From contig UQYG01000004.1 of assembly GCA_900545275.1 (NCBI GenBank), positions 118,758 through 182,757 of the forward strand: a stretch of 64,000 nt of DNA. The letters run 5' to 3'. Below the pieces are notes generated by a model that worked only from the letters and a program-made list of their open reading frames with translations, searched no databases and was not told the origin of the DNA. Below are positions 8,054 to 16,466 of the stretch, piece by piece. The translations under genes were made by a program, and so were the position numbers. This DNA is from an uncultured Sutterella sp. GTDB taxonomy: Bacteria > Pseudomonadota > Gammaproteobacteria > Burkholderiales > Burkholderiaceae_F. Each line of letters begins with the position of its first letter. Position 1 is the stretch's first letter.

Positions 8054-9493
8054 ATGCCGTTTTTCCCTTTGATTTCCCAAGTCGGACTCCTCGCCTGCGC
8101 GGCTCTTCTGAGTGCCGGCGCTGCGGCGGCGGAGCCTTCGGCCCCGACCGCGCAGAAAACCGCGGCGCAGCCGCAGAAGACCGAGGCGCCGTTGAGTTTC
8201 GACGATGCGCGCACGCGTCTGCACGGCACCGCCGACCGTCTCCGCATCGGAGACGCGCAGATCGCCCACGATCAGAACAAGGAGGAGGCCGCCCGCGCCA
8301 TGGACGGCCCGCAGATCGACCTCTCCGCCATGCAGGTCTGGGGCTCGAAAACGGTCGAGATGAGTTTTGACAACCCGCTGTCCGGTCTGCCTCTACCTCC
8401 TCAATTCAACATACCCGGAAGTTTCGACATCGGCATGAAGGAGGACATCGGCGGTCCCCGCGCCTCCCTCAACATGGTCTGGCCCCTCTACACGGGCGGC
8501 ATGATCACGGCCAAGCAGGAGGCGCTTCGCCACAAGGTGACGCAAAGCCGCGCGGAGCGCGACGCGACCGAGCAGACGCTCGACACGGAACTCGCCGCCA
8601 AGTACTGGGGCGTGCAGCTTGCGCGCTCCGTAGAAGCCCTGCGCTCGCAGATGCTCGAGGATGAAGAGGAGTCGCTCGCCCGCGCCAAACGCTTTGAAGA
8701 AAAGGGCGTCATCGCCCCGATCGAGCGCATGACGGTCGAAGTCTCGCGCGACACCGCGAAGCGCGAACTCATTGTCGCGCAGACGAACCGACGTGTCGCC
8801 GAAACCGAACTCGGACATCTTCTCAAGGCGGATGCGATTCCGGAACTGGGAACGCCCCTTTTCGTCATCGACGGCGACCTCGGCACGCTTTCGGAGTGGA
8901 CCGAAAAGGCGCTTCGCCTCAACCCGCAGTTGACGGGGATCCGCGCGCAGCGCAATCAGGCGGCCGAAGGCGTGAAGGCCGCCGAAGGGGCCTTTCATCC
9001 GAAACTCTTCGCCTTCGGTCAGAAGAACCTCATCAAGCACTATCTGACTTTGCCCGAACCCGACTGGATCGCCGGGATCGGCGTGACGTTTACGCTCTGG
9101 AGCCAATCGGACCGCCGCGCGAGCCTGCGCGCCGCCGAAGCGCTCGTCACGAAGGCGGACGCCGCGCATTCGGAAGTCGAAAACGCCCTCAGAAATGCCG
9201 TCGAAGTGGCCTTCCTGCGCGTCACCGAAGCGCGCCACGAATACCGCCTCACGGAAAGCACCGTGGCGCTTGCGCGCGAAAACCTGCGACTTCGTGAAAA
9301 GAGCTTCGCCGAAGGCCTTTCGACGGCGCTTGACTTGAACACGGCCCGCTCGCAGCTCACGGGCGCCGAAATCGCGCGCCGCGGCGCCGCCTACAAATTC
9401 GTCGTGAGCTGGGCGATGCTCCATGCCGCAAGCGGCGACATGCCGGGCTTTCTCGCTTCGCTCTCCCGCTCCGACCTTGTTTCCACACCGTAA
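8054..9493 (+). CDS. TolC-family outer-membrane efflux protein
   Basis: 479 residues with an N-terminal signal peptide (LLACAALLSAGAAAAEP). Two helical repeat halves of the outer-membrane efflux protein domain follow, with long amphipathic helices, beta segments such as PRASLNMVWPLYTGG and a typical second-half helix KSFAEGLSTALDLNTARSQ. It forms the outer-membrane exit duct for a tripartite pump. Six bases separate it from the HlyD-family gene, so the three genes are one operon with the ABC-2 permease. No clear Shine-Dalgarno is visible before the ATG. Confidence 0.9.
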   Translation: MPFFPLISQVGLLACAALLSAGAAAAEPSAPTAQKTAAQPQKTEAPLSFDDARTRLHGTADRLRIGDAQIAHDQNKEEAARAMDGPQIDLSAMQVWGSKTVEMSFDNPLSGLPLPPQFNIPGSFDIGMKEDIGGPRASLNMVWPLYTGGMITAKQEALRHKVTQSRAERDATEQTLDTELAAKYWGVQLARSVEALRSQMLEDEEESLARAKRFEEKGVIAPIERMTVEVSRDTAKRELIVAQTNRRVAETELGHLLKADAIPELGTPLFVIDGDLGTLSEWTEKALRLNPQLTGIRAQRNQAAEGVKAAEGAFHPKLFAFGQKNLIKHYLTLPEPDWIAGIGVTFTLWSQSDRRASLRAAEALVTKADAAHSEVENALRNAVEVAFLRVTEARHEYRLTESTVALARENLRLREKSFAEGLSTALDLNTARSQLTGAEIARRGAAYKFVVSWAMLHAASGDMPGFLASLSRSDLVSTP

Positions 9494-9499
9494 AGAATC

Positions 9500-10513
9500 A
9501 TGACCGAACGACAGAATCAAAACGAATCTCCCTCCCGCCTTCCGCTTGCCGTGGGGCTTCTCGCGACGGCGGCGATTCTCGCGATCGTGGGAAAAGGCTG
9601 GTGGGACGCCGAACACCCGGCCGTACCGCCGCTCGTGGGCACCATGGACGCGAAGACCCTTTCCGTCTCGGCGAAGGTTCCCGGACGCGTGGCGGACCTC
9701 GCCGTCGCCGAAGGATCGCTCGTGAAGGCGGGCGAAGTCGTCGCGACGATCGCGATTCCGGAAGTCGAAGCGAAGCTCGAACAGGTCCGCGCCGTTGAAC
9801 GCGCGGCGCTTGCCCGTGCGTCGCTTGCCGACGAAGGCGCACGCTCGCAGCAGATCGACGCCGCGCGAGCCGACCTCTCGCGCGCCCGCGCCGCACGCGA
9901 CCTTGCGAGAAAGTCCTGGCAACGCATCGACAGTCTCTACAAGGACGGGCTCCTGCCTGCACAGCGTCACGACGAAATGCGCGCGCAGCTACGCAACGCC
10001 GAAGAGACCGTCAAGGCGGCCGAAGCGCAGCTCTCGGCCCTCGAAGAAGGCGCCCGCCGTCAGGAAAAGGAAGCGGCCCACGCCCTAGCCGAACAGGCCC
10101 GGGGAGGCGTGTCGGAAGTGACGTCGCTCGCAAGCGAAAAGGACGTGCGCTCGCCCGTCTCGGGCGAAGTCACGCGCGTCGTGATGGAACCGGGCGAAAT
10201 CGCGCCCGCGGGCTTTCCGATCGTGCTCGTCACCGACCTCGACGACAGCTGGGCCGTCTTCAACGTGCGCGAGGACGAACTGCCGAATCTTGCCGTCGGA
10301 ACCGAAGTCACCGCCAAGGTGCCCGCCATCGGACGGGACGTGAAGATGACCGTTTACTGGGTGAATCCGCGCGGCGACTACGCCACCTGGCGCGCCACCC
10401 GTCAGACGAGCGGATACGATCTGCGAACCTTCGAAGTTCGCCTGCGTCCCGAAGCGGGCGTTGAAGGACTTCGCCCGGGAATGAGCGTCATTCTTGAACG
10501 GAACGCGAAGTAA
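9500..10513 (+). CDS. HlyD-family periplasmic adaptor (membrane fusion protein)
   Basis: 337 residues. One N-terminal membrane helix (LPLAVGLLATAAILAIVGKGW, about 14-33), then the first lipoyl half (SAKVPGRVADLAVAEGSLVKAGEVVA), a helical hairpin of about 100 residues, the second lipoyl half (VRSPVSGEVTRVVMEPGEIA) and a beta-barrel domain (SWAVFNVREDELPNLAVG). It bridges the inner-membrane permease and the TolC-type duct. Its stop codon is followed directly by the GTG of the permease gene. Confidence 0.9.
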   Translation: MTERQNQNESPSRLPLAVGLLATAAILAIVGKGWWDAEHPAVPPLVGTMDAKTLSVSAKVPGRVADLAVAEGSLVKAGEVVATIAIPEVEAKLEQVRAVERAALARASLADEGARSQQIDAARADLSRARAARDLARKSWQRIDSLYKDGLLPAQRHDEMRAQLRNAEETVKAAEAQLSALEEGARRQEKEAAHALAEQARGGVSEVTSLASEKDVRSPVSGEVTRVVMEPGEIAPAGFPIVLVTDLDDSWAVFNVREDELPNLAVGTEVTAKVPAIGRDVKMTVYWVNPRGDYATWRATRQTSGYDLRTFEVRLRPEAGVEGLRPGMSVILERNAK

Positions 10514-12883
10514 GTGAACGAATTTTTCCGCATTCTTTTCCGCTCGGCTTGGGAGGAAGCCCGCTCGATCCCGAAGCGCCCCTGGGAGTGGCTCACGGCC
10601 CTGGCGCTTCCGGCGCTCTGGTGCGGGCTTCTCATGGCGGTTTTTGCGCAGGGCCTCGTCCTGCGGCTTCCCGTGGGCGTCGTCGACGAAGACCACTCGG
10701 CAATGTCGCGCGAGGTGATTTCGACGCTCTCGGCCCTCCCCTCGATGGAGCTTCGCCCCTTTGCGGACGGACGCGAGGCGGACCGAGCGCTGCGCGCCAC
10801 GCACACCTACGCGACCCTCACGATTCCCGCGGGCTTTGAAAAGGACCGTCTATCGGGACGGGGCGCCCCCGTCGTCGTCGACTTCAACAAGAGCTATTAC
10901 GCCGTGGGCACCGTCCTCGAAGTCGACCTCAAGTCGGCCTTGGCCGCGATGAAGTCCGCCTCCGCCGCACAGCGCCTCACGATGACGGGCGGAACGATCG
11001 AAGAGAACGCCAGGCGCTTGCGCATCACGCTCCCCGACGTCTACTTTCTCGGGAACGCCGCCTTCAACTTCGGCGCCTACATCCCCTCCGCGATCGTCCC
11101 GGGGCTCGTCGCTCTCGCGGCGGCCCTCACCTTCTGCGGCGTCATCGTGCGATCCTGGCGCCAAGGCTGCCACCGCGCCTGGCGCGCCGCGCACGAAAAC
11201 CGGGTCGCAGCGGGCTTTCTCGGTGAACTCCTTCCCTGGACGATTCTCTTTACGCTCGGGGGCGCCCTCTGGATGGCCGTCTTCTCGGGTTGGCTCGGCT
11301 GGGGCGTTGCCGGCGCCTGGTGGAAGTGGCTCCTTGCGACGCACCTGCTTGTCTTGTGTTCGGCCGGCCTTGCGCTTTTCTTCTCGGCCTTCGGCATGAG
11401 CTGGGTGATCGCCGTCTCGTCGGTCATCTGCCTTCTCGCCCCGACCTTCCCCTTCACGGGCTTTTCCTACCCGATCGAATCGATGACGCCGGGAGCGAAG
11501 CTTCTCGCCGAGTTTCTCCCGCTCACGCACTACCTCAAGGCCCAGGCGAACGAATGGATTCTCGCCGCCGACGGTTTTGCGGGCTGGAAGGAAATCGCCT
11601 GGCTCGCGGGTTTCGCCGCGCTCACCGGCCTCGCCGGACTCGGTCTTCTCACCTTCCGCTCGCGCCTTTGGGCGAAGGCCGAGGAAAAGAAGACGGACGC
11701 GCCCGACGAATCGGGTCCTTCGGGCTTTTGGGGCTTTGCGTCTTTCCTCGTAAAGAAAACGGTCTTCTCGCGCGACACCTTCCTGATTCTCGCGGGCGCA
11801 ACGGCCTTTTACCTCGTTTTCTACGCCTGGCCCTACATGAATCAGCAGATTCAGTTCGTCCCCGTCGCCGTTGTCGACGAGGACGCGACGGCCGCCTCCC
11901 GCCGCCTCGGATCCGCCATGGAGGCGTCTCCCGTCTTTGACGTGCGGCTTCGCACGCCCGACGCGGGCGAGGCGATCGCGGCGCTTCGCGCGCAGGAGGT
12001 GGACGTGGTCGTAACGATCCCGAAGGACCTCGAAAAACATCAGGCCCGCGGGGAAAACGCGACCGTCCACGTCCTTGCCAACGGCGCCTTCCCGGTGAAG
12101 GGCCGCGCCGTACAGGCGGCGCTTGCGGGAATCGTCACGGACGCGGGGCTCACCTTGGACGCGGCCCCTCTTTCGACCGCGGGGCTCCCGTCTTCGACGC
12201 TTCTCTCGCAGGCGAACGCTGCGCCGGATCTGTTGGTTCGGTACCGCTTCAACGAGATTTCGGGCTACGGCAACTACACGGTCCCCGCCGTCGGGCCTCT
12301 CATCGTTCAGGCGGTCCTTCTCATGGGAATCACGGTGAGCGTGGGCGGGTGGCTCGGACGCCGGCCCGCGTTTGCGAAACGCATACTCTCGCGTCCGTCC
12401 TTCGAAGGACTCGCGCTCTTCACGGTCTTCTTCGTGATCGCTCTTTTGTGGCTTGCCTACATGGTGGTCGTCGACTTTTCGATTCACGAATACGGAACGC
12501 TCGGCAATCCTTCGGGCGTGGCGCTTTTGTGCGTTCTCTACGCGGCGGCGATCGCGCTCTTCGGATTCTTCGTCGCTCTTGTGCTCAACGACAACGCGTA
12601 CGCGGCTCCGGCCGTCGTCGTCATTTCGGCGCCTGTTCTCTTCATGTCGGGAATCATCTGGCCGACGGAAGCGATCAGCGTCCCGATCGTGCACTTCATC
12701 GCGGCCTTCATCCCGAGCACGCCGGCAATCCTCGGACTCGTCGCGGCCGGCCAGGACGCGGCCTCGACGGCGGATCTGCTGCCTCGAATGACGCACCTTC
12801 TTCTTTTGATTCTTCTCTACGGCTCGCTTTCGCTTTACTGGGCGGGACGGCGCCGCGCGGAATTCGACCGAAAGGTCCTTTGA
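10514..12883 (+). CDS. Double ABC-2 type permease (two fused membrane halves)
   Basis: 789 residues from a GTG placed immediately after the adaptor stop. The protein is two ABC-2 permease modules in tandem: residues 1-390 and about 400-789. Each has an N-terminal helix, an extracytoplasmic domain with a repeated pattern (LPVGVVDEDHSAMSREV versus VPVAVVDEDATAASRRL) and about five or six C-terminal membrane helices. In YhhJ-type exporters such a permease works with an ATPase, but none is encoded here. Either the ATP-binding subunit is elsewhere, or the pump is of a type in which it is supplied in trans. Substrate unknown; drug or lipid-like compounds are plausible. Confidence 0.85.
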   Translation: MNEFFRILFRSAWEEARSIPKRPWEWLTALALPALWCGLLMAVFAQGLVLRLPVGVVDEDHSAMSREVISTLSALPSMELRPFADGREADRALRATHTYATLTIPAGFEKDRLSGRGAPVVVDFNKSYYAVGTVLEVDLKSALAAMKSASAAQRLTMTGGTIEENARRLRITLPDVYFLGNAAFNFGAYIPSAIVPGLVALAAALTFCGVIVRSWRQGCHRAWRAAHENRVAAGFLGELLPWTILFTLGGALWMAVFSGWLGWGVAGAWWKWLLATHLLVLCSAGLALFFSAFGMSWVIAVSSVICLLAPTFPFTGFSYPIESMTPGAKLLAEFLPLTHYLKAQANEWILAADGFAGWKEIAWLAGFAALTGLAGLGLLTFRSRLWAKAEEKKTDAPDESGPSGFWGFASFLVKKTVFSRDTFLILAGATAFYLVFYAWPYMNQQIQFVPVAVVDEDATAASRRLGSAMEASPVFDVRLRTPDAGEAIAALRAQEVDVVVTIPKDLEKHQARGENATVHVLANGAFPVKGRAVQAALAGIVTDAGLTLDAAPLSTAGLPSSTLLSQANAAPDLLVRYRFNEISGYGNYTVPAVGPLIVQAVLLMGITVSVGGWLGRRPAFAKRILSRPSFEGLALFTVFFVIALLWLAYMVVVDFSIHEYGTLGNPSGVALLCVLYAAAIALFGFFVALVLNDNAYAAPAVVVISAPVLFMSGIIWPTEAISVPIVHFIAAFIPSTPAILGLVAAGQDAASTADLLPRMTHLLLLILLYGSLSLYWAGRRRAEFDRKVL

Positions 12884-13671
12884 TGATTCTTTTTGATTCG
12901 CACTCCCACCTCAACGACCCGGCCTTCGACGAAGACCGGGAGGACGTCATCGCCCGCATGCGCGCGGGCGGCATGGCGGGCGCCATGGTCATCGCCTGCA
13001 ACGACGAAGACCTTCCGAAGACGATCGAAATCGTCGAGGCGCACCCGGGCTTTCTCTTCGGCGCCTGGGCCGTGCACCCGGAATACCCCGACCACCGCGA
13101 AGCAAGCGAAGAAGAGATCGCCCGCGTCGCCTCGCACCCGCAGTTCAAGGCCGTGGGCGAGACGGGACTGGACTTTTACTGGTGCAAGGAACCCTTGGAC
13201 TGGCAGCGCGAACGCTTCCGCAAACACATCCGTGCGGCCCGAATCGCGAAAAAGCCCCTCATCATCCACGCCCGCGACGCCGAAGGCGCGGCCCTCGACA
13301 TTCTCGAGGCCGAACACGCGGGCGACACGGGCTTCGTCATGCACTGCTTTTGCGGTACGATCGAGGAAGCCCGTCGGGCGGTCGACTTGGGCGGCCACGT
13401 GAGCTTCACGGGAAACCTCACGTTCAAGCGCAACGACGCGCTACGAGAAGTGGCTCGCTCGGTGCCGCTTACGCGCCTTCTGCTCGAGACGGACTGCCCC
13501 TACATGGCCCCCGTCCCCTTCCGCGGAAAGCGCGCCGAACCGCTTCACGTAGAATGGCTCGCCCGTCTTCATGCGGAACTGCACGACACGGACGCCGAAA
13601 CGGCCGCCCGCGTCACGACGGAAAACGCCGTGCGGCTCTTCGACCTTCCGCGCACTCTTTTGGGAGAATAA
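12883..13671 (+). CDS. TatD-family metal-dependent DNase
   Basis: 262 residues beginning with the metal motif DSHSHLNDPAF. Further family motifs follow: AVHPEYPDH, GETGLDFYW, KPLIIHARDAEGAA, VMHCFCGTIEEA and LLLETDCPYMAPVPFRG, in the usual order and spacing. TatD proteins are TIM-barrel 3'-5' exonucleases acting on DNA or RNA during repair and degradation. The ATG overlaps the permease stop as TGATG, so translation is coupled to the export operon, although no functional link is obvious. Confidence 0.93.
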   Translation: MILFDSHSHLNDPAFDEDREDVIARMRAGGMAGAMVIACNDEDLPKTIEIVEAHPGFLFGAWAVHPEYPDHREASEEEIARVASHPQFKAVGETGLDFYWCKEPLDWQRERFRKHIRAARIAKKPLIIHARDAEGAALDILEAEHAGDTGFVMHCFCGTIEEARRAVDLGGHVSFTGNLTFKRNDALREVARSVPLTRLLLETDCPYMAPVPFRGKRAEPLHVEWLARLHAELHDTDAETAARVTTENAVRLFDLPRTLLGE

Positions 13672-13673
13672 CT

Positions 13674-14393
13674 TTGAAAGGCCTTTCCCTTTTGCTTTCG
13701 CTCTCGCTTCTTCTGCCGCTCGCGCCCGCGTCGGCCGTCCTGGCCGCCGACGTGAACCCGGCGTCCCTGGCGGCGGGTTCGACTTCGCGCGCCGACGTCC
13801 TCAAGGCCGAAGCCCCCAAGATGCAGACGGCCCTTCTGAGTGACGACGTGTCGTCCCTCAAGGCCTCGATCCTCGTCGCGGGCACGGCCGACCTCATTCT
13901 CCCCGAAGGCGACACGCCGCTCACCCTCGCCCTGAGGGCCGAGAGCAAGCGCTCGATCGACTATCTTCTCGGTCTCGAAGACGTGGACGTCACGAAGCGC
14001 AACCGCTTCGGCGAATCGCCCCTCATGCTCGCCGTCTTCAAGGCGAACGACAAGGCGATGGAGACGATTCTCGAGCGCGGCGGCCTCCCGAACGAACGCC
14101 ACGGGTGGTCGGCCCTTCACTACGCCGCGACGCAGGGGAACGACGAATACGTGAAGAAGCTTCTGTCGCTCGGCGCCGACCCGAACGTGCGCACGAACCA
14201 GGGCGTCACGCCGCTTCATATGGCGGCGCGCCTTCCCTCTCGAAGCGTGATCCTCACGCTCCTTCGTGCCGGGGCCTACCGCAACTACTGCACGACGTCG
14301 GGCCTCTCGCCCTCGGACTTCGCCAAGAAGGCGGGGGACGAGGAACTCGCGAAGTACCTCGCGATCGAGCGCTGCGTGAAACCCGCGAAATAA
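13674..14393 (+). CDS. Exported ankyrin-repeat protein
   Basis: 239 residues from a TTG at 13674 with GGGAG upstream; the frame has no nearer ATG. A signal peptide (GLSLLLSLSLLLPLAPASAVLAA) precedes four or five ankyrin repeats from about residue 60 (GDTPLTLALRAESKRSIDYLL, GESPLMLAVFKANDKAMETIL, GWSALHYAATQGNDEYVKKLL, GVTPLHMAARLPSRSVILTLL; cited as landmarks). Exported ankyrin proteins are common in Betaproteobacteria, often near catalase or nuclease genes. Here it is the last gene of the TolC-HlyD-permease-TatD run, ended by a strong terminator. Partner unknown. Confidence 0.85.
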   Translation: MKGLSLLLSLSLLLPLAPASAVLAADVNPASLAAGSTSRADVLKAEAPKMQTALLSDDVSSLKASILVAGTADLILPEGDTPLTLALRAESKRSIDYLLGLEDVDVTKRNRFGESPLMLAVFKANDKAMETILERGGLPNERHGWSALHYAATQGNDEYVKKLLSLGADPNVRTNQGVTPLHMAARLPSRSVILTLLRAGAYRNYCTTSGLSPSDFAKKAGDEELAKYLAIERCVKPAK

Positions 14394-14447
14394 ACCGCAC
14401 AAACGAAAAGGCTTCGCCGGAATGTCCGAACGAAGCCTTGGAAGATT

Positions 14448-14476
14448 GGGAGCCCGTATCGGGCTCCCTCTTTTTT
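14448..14476 (+). terminator. Rho-independent terminator
   Basis: GGGAGCCCG-TAT-CGGGCTCCC followed by TCTTTTTT. A preceding hairpin (AAGGCTTCG / CGAAGCCTT) lies at about 14408-14439. Confidence 0.92.
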
Positions 14477-14485
14477 GCCCTGTCG

Positions 14486-15457
14486 TCAGGCGCCGTGGCG
14501 ACCGCAGCCGCAACCGCATTCGCCTTCGCCGTGACCGTGGCCGCCGCAGCCGCATTCGCCTTCGCCGTGACCGTGACCGCCGCAGCCGCCTTCACCGTGT
14601 CCGTGACCGCCGCAGCCGCAGCCGCCTTCGCCGTGTCCGCCGTGTCCGCCGCAACCGCAGCCTTCGCCGTGTCCGCCGTGTCCGCCGCAACCGCAGCCTT
14701 CGCCGCCGCGGCCGTGCTGATGACGGTACTGATGACGGCTCTTCGCCGCCGCGGCCGCGAGATCGCTCTTGAGCGAATGAGAGAGCGCCGCTTCGACCGC
14801 TTCGTCCGCATCGCCGCTCACGCCGGCGATGAGGAAAATGCCCGCGCCGGAGAGCTGGCCGACGGCCCCTTCGCCGATGCCGCCGCAGATGACGCAGTCG
14901 ACCTGATTGTCAACGAGGGGACCGACCTTGGCGCCGTGACCGGTGCCCGCAGATTCGATGAAGAAGGTGTTGACGACGCGCTTTTCTTCAATGTCGTAGA
15001 CCTTGAAGGTCGAGGCCATGCCGAAGTGCTGATAGATGTTTTCGTTCTTGACGGGGATTGCGATTCTCATGATTTCGTCTCCTAAAAGGTTTTCGAGTGC
15101 CGAAGCGAGCTCTCCGTATTTCCAGCGGCAGCGGCCCGCGCATTCATGCGCGCACGCGCCTTCGCAGACCTCGTAGTTGCCGCCCCGGATCACGAGCGTG
15201 CGGCCGTTGACGAGGGCGTCGGCGACCTTGTGCCGGGCGCGCTCGTAGATTTCCGTCACGGTCGTGCGCGAAACCTGCATCTGCGCGGCGCACTGTTCGT
15301 GCGTGCGCCCCTCGTAGTCCACGATCCGCAGGGTTTCGTACTCCTCGACGAGAAGGAAGACGGGATCGACCGTCCCGTCCTCCGCCGCCGGATTCGGACC
15401 GAAGGTTTCAACGAGCGGCTCGGCGCAGACGCGCCGGCATCGACAGGGTCTCGGCAT
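14486..15457 (-). CDS. DUF134 (HTH) - NifX/NifB-type domain fusion with Cys/Gly/His-rich tail
   Basis: 323 residues. Residues 1-105 match DUF134 proteins, with a Cys-rich start (MPRPCRCRRVC) and a helix-turn-helix around AAQMQVSRTTVTEIYERAR. Residues about 129-235 are a dinitrogenase iron-molybdenum cofactor domain (MRIAIPVKNENIYQHFG ... VDCVICGGIGEGAVGQL). The last 75 residues are a low-complexity repeat of GEGCGCGGHGHG type, rich in possible metal ligands. AGGAG precedes the ATG. I infer a metal- or cluster-responsive regulator. A perfect 22-bp palindrome sits 24 bp upstream and is the obvious autoregulatory site. No nif genes are nearby. An internal Met at the NifX domain could give a second, shorter product. 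Confidence 0.88.
   Translation of the reverse strand: MPRPCRCRRVCAEPLVETFGPNPAAEDGTVDPVFLLVEEYETLRIVDYEGRTHEQCAAQMQVSRTTVTEIYERARHKVADALVNGRTLVIRGGNYEVCEGACAHECAGRCRWKYGELASALENLLGDEIMRIAIPVKNENIYQHFGMASTFKVYDIEEKRVVNTFFIESAGTGHGAKVGPLVDNQVDCVICGGIGEGAVGQLSGAGIFLIAGVSGDADEAVEAALSHSLKSDLAAAAAKSRHQYRHQHGRGGEGCGCGGHGGHGEGCGCGGHGGHGEGGCGCGGHGHGEGGCGGHGHGEGECGCGGHGHGEGECGCGCGRHGA
14625..14696 (-). repeat. 36-bp tandem repeat inside the metal-tail coding sequence
   Basis: Two identical 36-bp units, 14625-14660 and 14661-14696, each coding one 12-residue Cys/Gly/His unit. More degenerate copies continue towards 14500. Length variation between strains by slippage is likely. Confidence 0.85.
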
Positions 15458-15480
15458 GAAGCGTGCTCCTTGGCAAAATA

Positions 15481-15502
15481 GTTATCGACATATGTCGATA
15501 AC
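15481..15502. promoter_or_regulatory. Perfect 22-bp palindrome upstream of the DUF134-NifX gene
   Basis: Half-site GTTATCGACAT followed by its exact reverse complement with no spacer. It lies 24 bp upstream of the start codon, over the expected promoter. It is best explained as a dimer-binding operator, probably for the DUF134 HTH protein itself. Confidence 0.75.
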
Positions 15503-15593
15503 ATACTACCCGTCCGACGCAAAATATGCAAGCAAAAAGCATATTTTCTTGATTCGTCGCGCAGACCCAGCATGACAGGTCCGCATCCTTCCT

Positions 15594-15631
15594 AAAAATT
15601 GGGCGCCGCAGGAATCTTTCCTGCAGCGCCC
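15594..15631 (-). terminator. Terminator for the PepSY gene
   Basis: On the reverse strand a 14-bp stem (one mismatch) with a three-base loop is followed by AATTTTTA. Confidence 0.8.
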
Positions 15632-15684
15632 TTACCCTTCTTTCAGAGACCCTAGAAGGCTTTGTCAGACCTTAGAAAATCCGG

Positions 15685-16215
15685 TCAGAACCAGCACCCG
15701 CCGCCGTGACGGCGACCATGCCACCAACCGCCGTGATGACGGGGACGGCCTTCATCGTAGTACGGGCAGTCGGGGTTCATGCCCATGCAGCCCGGACCGT
15801 AACCGGGGCCGTAACCGCCGCGCGGGCCGTAGCCGGGACCGTAACCCGGACCGCGGTCGTAACCCGGACCGCGTTCATATCGCGGCGCGCGTTCGCGGAT
15901 GCCGAAATTGTCGGAGGCGAGGACCGATGCGTCTTCCGGACTCACGAATACGCGGACCATCGAGCCGTCCTTCGCTTCCATGCGGACGTCCCAAACGAGG
16001 CCGTAGCCGCGCGTGCCGTGGAGCGACGCCGACAGAGCGCTCGCTTCGGGGAACTTCGCCTGAGCGGCCTGGAGCGCTGCGGCCATGTCGATCTTCGAGG
16101 CGACCTGCGTCGCGGAGGCGGGTTCGCTCGGAGCCGTGCCCGGAGCCGCGTAGGAAAGCGTGGCGAATGCGAGAGCGGAAGCGGCGAGAGCGGAGAGAAT
16201 CAACTTTTTCGTCAT
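15685..16215 (-). CDS. Exported PepSY-domain protein with Gly/Tyr/Pro and His-rich tail
   Basis: 176 residues, AAGGAG upstream of the ATG. Signal peptide to about AAPGTAP. A single PepSY-like module lies at about residues 40-100 (AALQAAQAKFPEASALSASLH ... VWDVRMEAKDGSMVRVFVSPEDASVLA). The tail (105-176) is built of GPGYGPGYGPRGG units followed by a Cys- and His-containing end (CMGMNPDCPYYDEG, HHGGWWHGRRHGGGCWF). PepSY proteins sit in the periplasm and often respond to metals or modulate proteases or sensor kinases. The tail suggests metal binding. Two direct repeats upstream look like a response-regulator site. Confidence 0.75.
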   Translation of the reverse strand: MTKKLILSALAASALAFATLSYAAPGTAPSEPASATQVASKIDMAAALQAAQAKFPEASALSASLHGTRGYGLVWDVRMEAKDGSMVRVFVSPEDASVLASDNFGIRERAPRYERGPGYDRGPGYGPGYGPRGGYGPGYGPGCMGMNPDCPYYDEGRPRHHGGWWHGRRHGGGCWF

Positions 16216-16286
16216 AACGGGCTCCTTTCCTGGTTTGCTGTGTGTGTCGGAGAGGCTTTCCCTCTCCCTGCATCGTCATTGTCTCA

Positions 16287-16332
16287 CCCGAAACTTAGGG
16301 AAGGGCTTGCCGAAACTTAGGGTTTCCTAAGT
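16287..16332. promoter_or_regulatory. Direct-repeat operator upstream of the PepSY gene
   Basis: CCGAAACTTAGGG occurs at 16288-16300 and, as GCCGAAACTTAGGG, at 16309-16322, a 22-bp period (two helical turns). An inverted half-site CCTAAGT follows at 16326-16332. Read towards the PepSY gene, the second repeat lies just upstream of a possible -10 (GACAAT). This is typical geometry for an OmpR-family activator; the regulator is not known. Confidence 0.55.
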
Positions 16333-16408
16333 CAGCGTAACAATTTGCCCTTCCACGGAAACCTGTCTTGTGAAGAGAAACGTCTTGTCCTCCCTTGCAA
16401 AGCAAATC

Positions 16409-16442
16409 GGGCGAAGGCCCTCCTCTGGAGAGTCCTTCGCCC
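16409..16442 (-). terminator. Hairpin after the amidohydrolase gene
   Basis: Nine-bp stem GGGCGAAGG / CCTTCGCCC with a 16-base loop, followed on the reverse strand by GATTTGCTTTG. A moderately convincing terminator. Confidence 0.6.
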
Positions 16443-16466
16443 GTAGGTTTCGCAACCGTTTTGCGG

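Noticed and set aside
8393..9970. Reverse frame of 525 codons opposite TolC/HlyD genes
   Set aside because: Antisense shadow with no ribosome-binding site or domain.
14486..14720. CRISPR-like regular repeats
   Set aside because: The repeats are in-frame coding units without spacers; they encode the Cys/Gly/His tail.
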